64,000 bases of DNA from Ruminococcus flavefaciens (GTDB taxonomy: Bacteria > Bacillota > Clostridia > Oscillospirales > Ruminococcaceae), in assembly GCF_900119075.1 (NCBI RefSeq), contig NZ_FPIP01000002.1, positions 310,001 to 374,000 of the forward strand, read 5' to 3'. The notes beneath the pieces are model-generated. The model saw only the letters and a list, made by a program, of their open reading frames with translations. It made no database searches and had not been told where the DNA came from. Shown here piece by piece: positions 1-8,086 of this stretch. Within the stretch, counting starts at the first letter, position 1; each line of letters starts with the position of its first letter. The position numbers and the translations under genes were made by a program.

Positions 1-1319
1 GAACGAAGTTTATCGTAATCTGATTCTGTAATGAACACCTCTTTGAGAAAATCATTTTTTGTGTATTTATGATCTTTTTGTTTCTTATAATATTGCGATA
101 GATCAATTACAGGAATAGGTTCTCCTTTACGTTTTGCAGCATTGATTTTTACCCATTTCATATGGATAAGACCAGCAAGCTCCATTGTCATATCAATAAT
201 CATGCCTAGTTCGGTTAGAGCCCATACTCCTTTTGTTCCGTTGCTTATAATGCCCTCGCGAGCAAGGTCATTACGGGCAAAATCAATTTGATTTATAACT
301 CTACTGGCTCCCGTTTTTTCATAAGTAACGCTTAACTCTTCATCTGTAATTCCCATAAGCTCAATAACTTTTTCGTGTGCTTCTTTTCTTGCTGCGCTTC
401 CACCAAGCTCTTTTAATGCTTGGACTAATGGAGAAAAGTATTTCAAGAATTCAGAGTTTGAAGGCGAAATTATCTCAATTGGTTGCTCGTCTGTCTTATT
501 CCAATTATCAATCAACCATTGTGCTGCATCAGGCTTGATTGAAATTCCTGAAGCCTGTGGACTCCATTGTTGTTCAGGGAATAGAGTCTTTAGTTGTTCT
601 TGTGATATTATTTTCTCGCTCTTATAATCTTTGGTATCAGTAATTGTAATATCAACCAATCTTGTACCGTTTTTCTCGTAGCTATCACTGTATGCATAAC
701 CTGTTGCAACAATTCCTTTCGGATTAACGCCAAGTCTAATGATAAATATTCTGTCACCCGATTTAACCTTTGTGCTATGGCATCTCCATGCTTCAGTATA
801 TTTATCGCCATTCTGTACTTTTTTTAACATCGTATAATAGTTATATTGATCGTCAACACTTTCCCAATCATAATTATTAGGATTCCATGCTAATAACCAT
901 GCTTTGGGGGCGGATGATGCTTGAATATACAGTGCTTCCTTTAGTTCATCTCTCAGTTTCCAAATATAAACTCCTTCTTGTTGTTTATCAGCCTCTTTTC
1001 CAACGTAGAGAATTGTCCACCATTCAGCATTTTCTTTAAGATCATCATTGATCAGAGGACAATTTGTTTTCTTATGAATTCTCTTCGCCAATTTTTTTGA
1101 GATCATACTATAAAAGCCAGGATCTTTCCCATACTTGATAGAAAGCTCCTTACAAGTAGCCTGCCCACCGATATCATAAAAAGCTTTGATAACAGTCAAA
1201 CTGTTTTCATCAAAAACTTCAGGATCGTTTAATAAATCGAGCCAGTCCTCAACAGACAGTCCCGGTGTGTATTCTTCAATAGAGGGGAACCACTCATGTT
1301 CATCATTCTTAATAATCAT
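1..1319 (-). CDS. mcrB: McrB-type restriction protein, N-terminal part (cut by window edge)
   Basis: Partial gene: 439 codons run off the left edge. The start is the ATG at 1317-1319 behind a strong AGGAGG (1325-1330). After about 140 residues comes an EVE-type modified-base reader (AWLLAWNPNNYDW, about residues 150-165, is the hallmark). It is followed by a helical segment like the Mrr N-terminal winged helix (about 310-400). The visible end, EVFITESDYDKL, matches the stretch just before the AAA+ GTPase of McrB. In that family the GTPase drives the McrC nuclease against DNA with modified cytosines. The GTPase and any mcrC lie outside the window, so the call rests on domain order. It belongs to a defence cluster with the two genes to the right. 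Confidence 0.75.
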   Translation of the reverse strand, partial: MIIKNDEHEWFPSIEEYTPGLSVEDWLDLLNDPEVFDENSLTVIKAFYDIGGQATCKELSIKYGKDPGFYSMISKKLAKRIHKKTNCPLINDDLKENAEWWTILYVGKEADKQQEGVYIWKLRDELKEALYIQASSAPKAWLLAWNPNNYDWESVDDQYNYYTMLKKVQNGDKYTEAWRCHSTKVKSGDRIFIIRLGVNPKGIVATGYAYSDSYEKNGTRLVDITITDTKDYKSEKIISQEQLKTLFPEQQWSPQASGISIKPDAAQWLIDNWNKTDEQPIEIISPSNSEFLKYFSPLVQALKELGGSAARKEAHEKVIELMGITDEELSVTYEKTGASRVINQIDFARNDLAREGIISNGTKGVWALTELGMIIDMTMELAGLIHMKWVKINAAKRKGEPIPVIDLSQYYKKQKDHKYTKNDFLKEVFITESDYDKLR

Positions 1320-1365
1320 AATATCCTCCTTAGCAGGTGCCTGAAGTTATTGTAATTCTATAAAA

Positions 1366-1395
1366 ATTGTACCTTTTTTATATTACATACTTCAA
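1366..1395 (-). promoter_or_regulatory. Putative sigma-A promoter of the McrB-type gene
   Basis: On the minus strand TTGAAG (1390-1395) and TACAAT (1366-1371) are 18 bp apart, about 45 bp upstream of the start codon. The rest of 1396-1595 is AT-rich and shows no gene. Confidence 0.45.
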
Positions 1396-1603
1396 CGATA
1401 TTTTGTTAATAATAAACTATATAAGTATTTTTGTAACATTCTACAAGTTAGCTATGCGTGTGTTGTACAATATGCTATAACTGAAAAGGATGTAAATGAT
1501 TATAATGTAAGCCTTATAACTCAAAATGTACTATAATAGGGGGCATTGTGCCCGATAAATTTCCATTTTTGATAATACATCAAACAGCTATAGATATAAA
1601 AAA

Positions 1604-1628
1604 AGGCTTCCCCATAACGGGGAAGCTT
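1604..1628 (-). terminator. Rho-independent terminator of the NTase-HEPN gene
   Basis: The stem GCTTCCCC/GGGGAAGC with a 5-nt loop is followed on the minus strand by a run of T. It sits about 30 bp past the stop codon of the gene at 1658-2581. Confidence 0.85.
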
Positions 1629-1657
1629 AAGTGTTTGATATATACGTAATAATCCTT

Positions 1658-2581
1658 TTAGATATTAAACGCTTCACTTACAAGTTTCAGAAACTCGTAT
1701 ATTTTATTCACCCAATTCTCAGCATCTTCTTTTTTGATTCCTTGTCCTTGATGAGCCTCGGTATTTCTAGCTTTTCTTATAGCTTCAAAATACAGCAATA
1801 GATCAGAGCGCTGATCGATACTTATATTTTCAAATAAAATCCTATTATTAGAAAAGCAGTAGAATAAATCTCCTATAGTAAATGAAGCTATTCTATTAAG
1901 TGCCCTGTTGCCTGTATCTATTTCTTCCCTCCTTGGATAGCAGACAATGCATAAGCGAAGGTATTTTTCTATCGCTGTATAGAAATTGATCATGTTTATT
2001 ACGGTAGCTTTGGTTTGTTTTATTATATCATAATTCATTTCAGCAATAGCTAATTGTTTTTCAGTACCTAGTAAAGAAGTTAATGCTTCAATATCGTCAT
2101 AAGTATCCTTTGCATACTTCTCTTTTTCTTTGAGATTATTTAAAAATGCAATATCAAAAAAGCGCTGAAATACAGTGTTTTTGTATTTCTCAAGACTTGA
2201 ATCTTGATTATTTTGAAAATCATCAATTATTTCATTATGTTTCTTTATAGCTTTAATGGTTATAACACGAGTTGAATCTTCAAGATTTGAGAAACTTGTG
2301 CTTTTAATATGCTTGCGAATTGCATTGAAAAGTATATTATGAATTTTGACAGGCGAAAGATTACGTGGGTTATTGACCAGGATATCAATATCAAAATCAA
2401 ATCCAGTATTTCCTTGTCGGATACAAGTTATCATATTTCTACTTGAACTACCTATAAATTGGGGGACGAATGTGAATTCGCTTTTTACTTCAATTTGGAT
2501 TTGTCTTATAAACTCCATTAATTCTTTCCTTAATGGAGAAGCCTCCTTTCTGGTTACATAACGAAAATGTGGCATATGCAT
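1658..2581 (-). CDS. Nucleotidyltransferase-HEPN fusion protein (putative toxin/defence)
   Basis: 307 residues; the start at 2581 has GAAGGAG 5 bp upstream. The N-terminal half carries a nucleotidyltransferase signature, GSSSRN (about residue 45) followed by DFDIDILV (about 62-69), giving the paired acidic residues that bind metal. The C-terminal 130 residues are helical and contain RNTEAH (about 268-273), which fits the RX4-6H catalytic motif of HEPN ribonucleases. MNT and HEPN proteins are usually separate genes of a toxin-antitoxin pair in which the MNT modifies and silences HEPN; here both seem to be on one chain. It has its own promoter and terminator and diverges from the STAND gene. 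The family names are inferred from motifs only, and the HEPN part is the less certain. Confidence 0.55.
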   Translation of the reverse strand: MHMPHFRYVTRKEASPLRKELMEFIRQIQIEVKSEFTFVPQFIGSSSRNMITCIRQGNTGFDFDIDILVNNPRNLSPVKIHNILFNAIRKHIKSTSFSNLEDSTRVITIKAIKKHNEIIDDFQNNQDSSLEKYKNTVFQRFFDIAFLNNLKEKEKYAKDTYDDIEALTSLLGTEKQLAIAEMNYDIIKQTKATVINMINFYTAIEKYLRLCIVCYPRREEIDTGNRALNRIASFTIGDLFYCFSNNRILFENISIDQRSDLLLYFEAIRKARNTEAHQGQGIKKEDAENWVNKIYEFLKLVSEAFNI

Positions 2582-2636
2582 TACTCCTTCACAATTAATC
2601 TCCCATTCCTTCCATTTGAAGCCATCAAATCATTAT

Positions 2637-2665
2637 ATTCTATCACAATAACTTTTGTGTGTCAA
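2637..2665 (-). promoter_or_regulatory. Sigma-A promoter of the NTase-HEPN gene
   Basis: Minus strand: TTGACA (2660-2665), 17-bp spacer, TAGAAT (2637-2642). It lies about 55 bp upstream of the start at 2581. Confidence 0.75.
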
Positions 2666-2757
2666 TATACTTTGTAAAAATATAGAAGAGATTGATTTTG
2701 CATTTTGATATTGTTTAGCATTGCCTTTTGTTATTCAAGTCAAAAAATAAGATTATG

Positions 2758-2786
2758 TTGATTTTTGTCTTTCATGGTGATATAAT
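2758..2786 (+). promoter_or_regulatory. Sigma-A promoter of the STAND gene
   Basis: TTGATT (2758-2763), 17-bp spacer, TATAAT (2781-2786). The leader to the ATG at 2924 is about 130 nt. It diverges from the promoter at 2637-2665. Confidence 0.7.
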
Positions 2787-2923
2787 CAAAGTATATACAA
2801 AGCTATATATGCTTAACCATAAATTCAGATGAATGAAGAATAAATTGCGTTGAGTTAAACACGGAAGTGTTCGAAACGGTTAATGGTATTATAAGTTGAA
2901 TTTTGTTGAAAGGTGAAATTAAT

Positions 2924-5900
2924 ATGCGATTTGGATTCAAAGAATTAAATGATGATGAAAAAGATTCGTTTTTTGATGTTATATGTGCTGCAGCTGCTGA
3001 CTTGCCTGATCCATGTCCGTTACTTGAAGATTTTGGTAGCCATAGTAGTGCCTTAGTTGGCGCAACATATGCAGGATATAAATTTTTACGCTCAAGGCAC
3101 GAATATAAAAAGTTTATGCAGCATTTTGAAAATGAGAGCCGAAAGCTTATACCTTATAAAGTAACTTCGGAAGAAGCAAATCAGATCTTTAAAGCTGTTG
3201 AAAAGTATATTAAAAAAATAAGAAAAGAAGAAAAAAAGCTTTCATTTTATTTTTTGCATAAAGAGAAAGCACCAGAGCTTGTAGACTGCCTTTTTAGGGA
3301 ATGTAATAACGCACTCGAGGACAAAGAAATTTCTGATGAAGCTTTGCGTTCGGTTCTTAATAATCTGGTTAGTATACTTCTTCAGAATAATAAGGGTGTA
3401 ATGCTTCTGACTGAGTTGTCAGATATCACAAAGGATATTCTTGACAGACTTAAGCAGGATGGAAAAGATATAGATATACTAAAGAATGACTTAGAAGCTC
3501 TTAAAAAGGCTTTAGATGCGCTTTTACCCAAATATGCGATATATGTAAATAATGCAGAATTACCGTCTGTGATTACCAGTAATATATTTAGTTTCAGAAA
3601 TCCTAATATAACTTTTTGCGGCAGAGAAAGCGAACTTACAAAGCTAAAAGAATGGTTAAAAAGACCAGGTATTTCTGTTTGGGGGATTACAGGACCTGGA
3701 GGGATAGGAAAGAGCCGTCTTGCTCTTCATTTTGCACAGCTTGATGAGGCTGATTGGCAAACAGTATGGCTTGACGAGGCGTTATTGAAAGCTTTGCTTG
3801 GTTGTACAGAATTTAACTTTAATAAGCCAGTTCTGTTTATTTGTGATTATGCCTCGCAGTACGAATCACACTTAAAGCTCATTATTGATAAGATGAGCTG
3901 GGCTAATGCCAACGCTAAATTCCTTTTGTTAGAGCGTTCTGTTGTATGGTATAATGAATTCAGATGTAAAAACGATATAATCAAAGAAAACGCACTGAAA
4001 GATCCAATTGAGCTTGAGAAATCAGCTTTCAGTGATGATGACTATTTTAATATAATGCATGATATTGCAGATCATGAGTATGAAGGCAGAATGATACCTG
4101 ATGATGATATGCGTAGTATTATTGAAAAGTCAAAGCAACTTTCAGACGGTGAAGGTTCTGTTCGCTGTTTATTTCTGATGCTTATTACTGATGCTTATCT
4201 GCGTGATGAAAGTATACAGGTGATCAATGCTAAGGAATTGCTTCATAACTATATTGAACATTCTAAAAAGATTATTTCAGATAAATACGGCGAAGAGATA
4301 ACTGAAAGTGGTTTACGTGTCCTGGCTTATGCGACAGTTTGTGATGGCGTTAAATGGGAAGAAAAATATCCAGCTATTCAGAGTGATCTTGACAAAATAA
4401 TGGAGCACTTCCCTGATGATAGAGAAAAAGTCAATGACTTTTTCAGCCAATTGAGTGAAACTGAAATATCGAATACAGTAGCTGCACTTAAGCCTGACTT
4501 GATAGGTGAATTTTTGTTTCTAAATATATGGGAAAACCTCTTTATATCAAGCCAAACAAAGTGGATTTCTGAATTATGTAATAATAATTTTAGCAAAAGA
4601 TTCCTTGCTAGATGTTTAGCGGATTGGCAAGAAAAAGCAGAATTACTTGAGAGTGTATTCTTTGAAGAAAATGTTGATAATCAAATCAGGTTTTTTGGAT
4701 CTGCTGTTTTTTGTACTGCTGTTTCTATATTAGATTCGGAAGCCATGCAAATGGAGTATTTGGACAGGATAAAGTTACTTGATATCGATCATTCTGGTAT
4801 TGTATTAGCAAATTATATTATGTCGGTCAATTTTATATTTACAAATGCAATGAAAGAAACCAGAGAAAAGTGCATAAATTTGATTTATGACATAAAGTGG
4901 GATCAGTATAGATGTGATTTTGTTGAAGAATCTTACTCCCTTGAGTTGGCTTTAATAAATGCTGCAGAAGTATTACATTCAAATGGGAATTATGACGAAG
5001 CTTTAAAATACTATGAAAAAGCACTTGAGTTCGATTTAAATGCACATGAAACAGAATTTGAATATGAACAAACATCTAGAATATATAATAATATAGCGTT
5101 AATCTATAGAATCAAGAATGATTACAATAGTGCTTTAGTTAATTATAATAAAGCACTTGATGTCAGCATAAAAATCTTTGGTTCTGATGATCCAAATACT
5201 ACAAATATTTACAGTAATATTGCGTGTGTATATATAGAACTTCATGATTATGAAAAAGCTCTGGATTATTTTATGAAGGATCTGAAAGCCTGCCAAAATG
5301 AATATGGCGCTGATCATCATAATACAGCTAAATGTTATAATAATATTGCAAATCTATATCAACGTGAAGGAAAAATAGATGAAGCCATAAAGTGGTTTGA
5401 AAAAGGCGTGGATATTTTAGAGAAAACACTTGGCGAAAATCATTTACGCACAGCTGTATTGTACGATGGATGTGCGGGGGCGTATAAAGCCAAAGGTGAA
5501 TACGAACATGCAAAAAATTTATATATGAGAGCTTTACAGACACGCGAAAAATCACTTGGCGTTAATCATCCAGATACTGCATATACATATAATAATCTTG
5601 CTGGTGTATATAAAGATTTGAGAAGATTAGATGATGCTATGCACTTATATGAAAAAGCTCTTAAAATACGTCAAAGCGTTTATGGTGAAATAAATATGAA
5701 TACATCTATGACTTACAATGGAATGGGAACCGTATATGATTTGAAAGGTGATTATAAGAACGCATTGTTTTGTTATAAAAAAGCATTTAACATACGCAAA
5801 GAATTATTTGGCGAGAAAGATTTATCTTTAGCTGTAATATATGATAATATAGCAGAATCATATAATCATATGGGCGAAAGAAATACTGCAATTACTAATT

Positions 5901-6301
5901 ACAGAAATGCCTTAAATATTCGTAAAAAAGGATTAGATAGAAATCATTCTGACATCGCTTCAACTTACTTAAAACTTGCTGCTATCTACTATGAAAAAGA
6001 AGATTATGATAATGCTATAAATAATTATAAGGAAGCATTGAAAATAGAAGAAAAGGTTCTAGGGAAAGACCATATTAGCACAGCATATGTTTATTATAAT
6101 CTTGCTGCTTTATATTTTTTAGAGAAGAAATATGAAAAAGCTTTGGAATATGCAAAGAAATCTGAAGAATCACTTGAAAAAAATTATGATAAAAAAAAAG
6201 AGAGGCTACAAAGTACTTATAAGATCCTTTTAAAGATTTATACTCATAAAAAGAACCATAAAAAAATATTATATTATCAAAAAAGGCTCTGCAATATATA
6301 G
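2924..6301 (+). CDS. STAND-type NTPase with C-terminal TPR array (putative phage sensor)
   Basis: 1,125 residues from the ATG at 2924, chosen over an in-frame TTG at 2903 because GAAAGGTG (2908-2914) is well spaced before it. Residues 1-230 are helical with no motif I recognise; in this architecture that position usually holds an effector. A P-loop NTPase follows, with Walker A GPGGIGKS near 256-263 and a Walker B-like VLFICDYAS near 308. From about residue 690 to the end there are roughly ten 42-residue TPRs of kinesin-light-chain type, with repeated YNNIA and Y..AL motifs. Proteins of this layout act as ligand-triggered switches, and several are known anti-phage sensors (Avs-like). The place among restriction genes supports defence. 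What it senses and what the N-terminus does are unknown. Confidence 0.7.
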   Translation: MRFGFKELNDDEKDSFFDVICAAAADLPDPCPLLEDFGSHSSALVGATYAGYKFLRSRHEYKKFMQHFENESRKLIPYKVTSEEANQIFKAVEKYIKKIRKEEKKLSFYFLHKEKAPELVDCLFRECNNALEDKEISDEALRSVLNNLVSILLQNNKGVMLLTELSDITKDILDRLKQDGKDIDILKNDLEALKKALDALLPKYAIYVNNAELPSVITSNIFSFRNPNITFCGRESELTKLKEWLKRPGISVWGITGPGGIGKSRLALHFAQLDEADWQTVWLDEALLKALLGCTEFNFNKPVLFICDYASQYESHLKLIIDKMSWANANAKFLLLERSVVWYNEFRCKNDIIKENALKDPIELEKSAFSDDDYFNIMHDIADHEYEGRMIPDDDMRSIIEKSKQLSDGEGSVRCLFLMLITDAYLRDESIQVINAKELLHNYIEHSKKIISDKYGEEITESGLRVLAYATVCDGVKWEEKYPAIQSDLDKIMEHFPDDREKVNDFFSQLSETEISNTVAALKPDLIGEFLFLNIWENLFISSQTKWISELCNNNFSKRFLARCLADWQEKAELLESVFFEENVDNQIRFFGSAVFCTAVSILDSEAMQMEYLDRIKLLDIDHSGIVLANYIMSVNFIFTNAMKETREKCINLIYDIKWDQYRCDFVEESYSLELALINAAEVLHSNGNYDEALKYYEKALEFDLNAHETEFEYEQTSRIYNNIALIYRIKNDYNSALVNYNKALDVSIKIFGSDDPNTTNIYSNIACVYIELHDYEKALDYFMKDLKACQNEYGADHHNTAKCYNNIANLYQREGKIDEAIKWFEKGVDILEKTLGENHLRTAVLYDGCAGAYKAKGEYEHAKNLYMRALQTREKSLGVNHPDTAYTYNNLAGVYKDLRRLDDAMHLYEKALKIRQSVYGEINMNTSMTYNGMGTVYDLKGDYKNALFCYKKAFNIRKELFGEKDLSLAVIYDNIAESYNHMGERNTAITNYRNALNIRKKGLDRNHSDIASTYLKLAAIYYEKEDYDNAINNYKEALKIEEKVLGKDHISTAYVYYNLAALYFLEKKYEKALEYAKKSEESLEKNYDKKKERLQSTYKILLKIYTHKKNHKKILYYQKRLCNI

Positions 6302-6485
6302 TGTTTTCATAAAATATAATAGCAAATACATTCCAAATGTTCTCAAATTATAATGTTTAAGGCGAGTCAAAAAATCAAGTGTAAGTCTTTATTCCTTAAT
6401 CTACTAAGGAAAATGGTGATAAGAAAAAGCGCCTTTACGGAGGCTGGAAAGTAGTATATTCGATGAATTTAATACAATTAAAATC

Positions 6486-6514
6486 TTGATATAAAATATT
6501 AAATGTGATATAAT
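6486..6514 (+). promoter_or_regulatory. Orphan sigma-A-like promoter with no following ORF
   Basis: TTGATA (6486-6491), 17-bp spacer, TATAAT (6509-6514). No credible coding gene follows. The next structures are the inverted repeat at 6536-6586 and the tRNA 3' half at 6778. Confidence 0.5.
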
Positions 6515-6535
6515 ACGATTAGAGAATAATTAATC

Positions 6536-6586
6536 AGGATAATATTGCTATAAGGTGATATTATTATTGTTTAGCAATATCGTCCT
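6536..6586 (+). ncRNA. Near-perfect 15-bp inverted repeat; possible small structured RNA
   Basis: Arms 6536-6550 and 6572-6586 pair over most of their length around a 21-nt loop, just downstream of the orphan promoter. There is no T-run, so it is not a classic terminator. It could be a small RNA or the scar of a lost element end. The remaining sequence from 6302 to 6777 shows nothing else clear. Confidence 0.3.
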
Positions 6587-6777
6587 AAATATTCTTTGAA
6601 ATTATAATTATATTGCTCGAGCGTTTTCAATACAATGTTTTTCAGCTTTGTGCAGCAACGATTGCAGCAACCGGCGACAAAAACTCTTCGCGATGCTTCA
6701 TTGAGCAAATGTGAAAAATCCCTATTTTACGCGCTGCATAGCTCTTGGTGAACCTCGGTAAAACATAAAATGGGAAT

Positions 6778-6822
6778 CTCATAACCCGAAGGTCGTTGGT
6801 TCAAATCCAGCCGCCGCAACCA
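6778..6822 (+). pseudogene. 3' half of an initiator-tRNA(fMet)-like gene
   Basis: From CTCATAACCC through the T-arm (GTTGG, TTCAAAT, CCAGC) to the encoded CCA, this matches the anticodon loop-to-3' half of bacterial initiator tRNA. The three Cs after the anticodon loop fit an initiator. The 5' half should carry TGCGGCG and a D-arm, and it is missing upstream. The last 24 nt are the left attachment repeat of the element. The fragment may mark the far end of another island that used the same tRNA. Confidence 0.65.
6799..6822 (+). repeat. Left attachment site (attL core)
   Basis: 24 nt identical to 35106-35129. It begins GTTCAAATCC and ends GCAACCA. Flanks differ immediately on both sides of the two copies. 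Confidence 0.85.
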
Positions 6823-6828
6823 AATCAT

Positions 6829-6871
6829 AACCGCCTGAATAACGGATAAATGCCGATATTCAGGCGGTTTC
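6829..6871. terminator. Inverted repeat just inside attL
   Basis: ACCGCCTGAAT pairs with ATTCAGGCGGT over an 18-nt loop and is followed by TTTCC. In the integrated state it would serve as terminator for the tRNA at the left junction. A related GCCTGA..TCAGGC stem occurs inside the right end, near 35070. Confidence 0.6.
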
Positions 6872-6925
6872 CTTATTTTCGGAGTTCGCTGGAATGCCGT
6901 ATTTGCACTCCAAAATGCTTAAAAA

Positions 6926-6965
6926 TCACACGATTTGCCCCCAAAATCACACGGGCTGTCACACG
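6926..6965 (+). repeat. Left cluster of TCACACG repeats (putative integrase arm sites)
   Basis: Three direct copies of TCACACG at 6926-6932, 6947-6953 and 6959-6965, all in the same orientation as the right-end copies. Arrangement near both ends is what arm-type binding sites of tyrosine integrases look like. Confidence 0.55.
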
Positions 6966-7133
6966 AAAAAAACTTTGAAAAGAGCGTGGAATGTGGTATC
7001 AAACTACCCCATTGGGAAAAAAATCACTCAAATGCTGACAATAAGACTCATACAGGCAGATTTTTATGGACTATCCTTAATTTTACCAATGATTATTTTG
7101 TTAAATCAAGTGCTTTTTGAATTAACTCTGTAA

Positions 7134-7164
7134 ATTTCAAAGTGCAAAATTTGCACTTTGAAAT
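7134..7164. repeat. 31-nt near-perfect palindrome
   Basis: 15-bp arms (ATTTCAAAGTGCAAA and its complement) around one base. It lies downstream of the tRNA trio on their strand and may terminate that transcript, or be a protein-binding site. A second palindrome, 9-bp arms at 7232-7250, lies closer to the tRNAs. No gene is seen in 6823-7312. Confidence 0.5.
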
Positions 7165-7312
7165 AGATATTGAAGCTTAACATTATCCTTTGACAAGAAA
7201 AAGAACCAGATTTTAGTATTTATTTTGATTATTCAGAAATAATTTCTGAAATACAAGAATATAACTTGAATTCGCCATGTGTCTCCGTTCGAAAAGTATG
7301 AAGATGTATTAT

Positions 7313-7399
7313 TGGTGGGCAAGGTAGGAGTCGAACCTACGATGTTTCTACGTTACGGATTTACAGTCCGCTGCAATCGCCACTATGCATACTTGCCCA
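7313..7399 (-). tRNA. tRNA-Tyr (GTA)
   Basis: 87 nt including encoded CCA. The acceptor TGGGCAA/TTGCCCA is perfect. The anticodon loop CTGTAAA gives GTA; there is a longer variable arm as in bacterial tRNA-Tyr, and the T-arm GTAGG/CCTAC is intact. It is last of three tRNAs in tandem inside the mobile element. Confidence 0.9.
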
Positions 7400-7401
7400 T
7401 G

Positions 7402-7476
7402 TGGGGGAATCGAAGAGAATTGAACTCTTATTTTCAGAGCCACAATCTGACGTCCTTCCATTAGACGACGACTACC
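7402..7476 (-). tRNA. tRNA-His (GTG)
   Basis: 75 nt including CCA. The loop TTGTGGC gives anticodon GTG. The histidine identity pair G-1:C73 is present. The acceptor stem has one T:C mismatch and one G:T, and the D-stem is short. It lies 2 bp from tRNA-Tyr and 3 bp from tRNA-Glu. Confidence 0.8.
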
Positions 7477-7479
7477 TAG

Positions 7480-7553
7480 TGACGGATAGGGGGATCGAAC
7501 CCGCTATTTAGAGATTGAAAGCCTCTTGTCCTGACCTGTTAGACGAATCCGCC
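7480..7553 (-). tRNA. tRNA-Glu (TTC)
   Basis: 74 nt; the acceptor GGCGGAT pairs with ATCCGTC with one G:T. The loop CTTTCAA gives anticodon TTC, and discriminator A73 is present. CCA is not encoded, unlike the two tRNAs after it. The T-stem has a C:C mismatch. It starts only 12 bp after the stop codon of the HTH gene. Confidence 0.8.
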
Positions 7554-7565
7554 ATATATCGTCAC

Positions 7566-7790
7566 TCATATTCGGGTGACGATTATTATTTTATCTATCG
7601 GCACATCAAACATATCCGCAAGTATAATCAGGTTGTCGATAGTTGGAACAGCGTCTCCACGTATCCACTTGAATATGGCTTGTGGTGTATTGAAACCGCA
7701 GCGAGCCTGTACATCGGATATTTTGAAACCTTTGGATTTTATGATATTCTTGATATTATTGCCTGTTGCTTTTACGTCGATTACCGGCAT
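7566..7790 (-). CDS. Small XRE-type HTH regulator linked to tRNA trio
   Basis: 74 residues from the ATG at 7788-7790, chosen because GGAG (7800-7803) sits 9 bp before it; a longer in-frame start at 7862 has no such site. The protein is one Cro/C1-type helix-turn-helix, with GFKISDVQARCGF as helices 1-2 and TPQAIFKWIRGDAVP as recognition helix. A family-typical NLIILADMFDVPIDKII ending follows. Its stop lies in a short hairpin (arms 7559-7565, 7576-7582), and three tRNA genes follow on the same strand with no evident promoter, so one transcript is likely. A role in controlling the element is inferred. Confidence 0.7.
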   Translation of the reverse strand: MPVIDVKATGNNIKNIIKSKGFKISDVQARCGFNTPQAIFKWIRGDAVPTIDNLIILADMFDVPIDKIIIVTRI

Positions 7791-7903
7791 TATGAGCAAC
7801 TCCTTTCCTTGTATTATGAAAACAAAAACACCGCCTGCTTGCATACAGACGGTTTTTATCATTTGTATGGATCACAACACAAAGAAAGTGTTCTCCGAAA
7901 TGA

Positions 7904-8011
7904 CTATCCACTATGTTCTGTACGCAGCACAATAAGAGCCTCTTCACTCTCGTGATAGAAACTTTCTTTATAGTGTTCACTGTACAGATAAACCATAGTA
8001 AACTGTTTCAT
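7904..8011 (-). CDS. Possible 35-residue small protein
   Basis: This short frame starts at 8011 behind GAAAGGAG with about 8-bp spacing, 76 bp downstream of a good promoter. The product begins MKQFTMVYLYSEHYKE, is acidic in its second half, and matches no family I know. It precedes the HTH gene by about 110 bp. The site and promoter argue for translation; the size argues for caution. Confidence 0.35.
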   Translation of the reverse strand: MKQFTMVYLYSEHYKESFYHESEEALIVLRTEHSG

Positions 8012-8086
8012 TTCGGGTAACTCCTTTCGTAATTATTTTTGATACAGAGGTCGTCTTGTGACCGTTCCTGTTCTGACTTTACCTGT

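Noticed and set aside
2903-2923. TTG start seven codons upstream for the STAND gene
   Set aside because: The ATG at 2924 has a well-spaced GAAAGGTG; the TTG overlaps that site.
6894-7133. Two overlapping plus-strand ORFs near attL
   Set aside because: They run through the TCACACG array in two frames, without ribosome sites or protein-like composition.
7515-7955. Plus-strand ORFs of 119 and 146 codons over the HTH gene
   Set aside because: Antisense to the HTH gene and the tRNA-Glu gene; no ribosome site and no promoter. The minus-strand genes explain the region.
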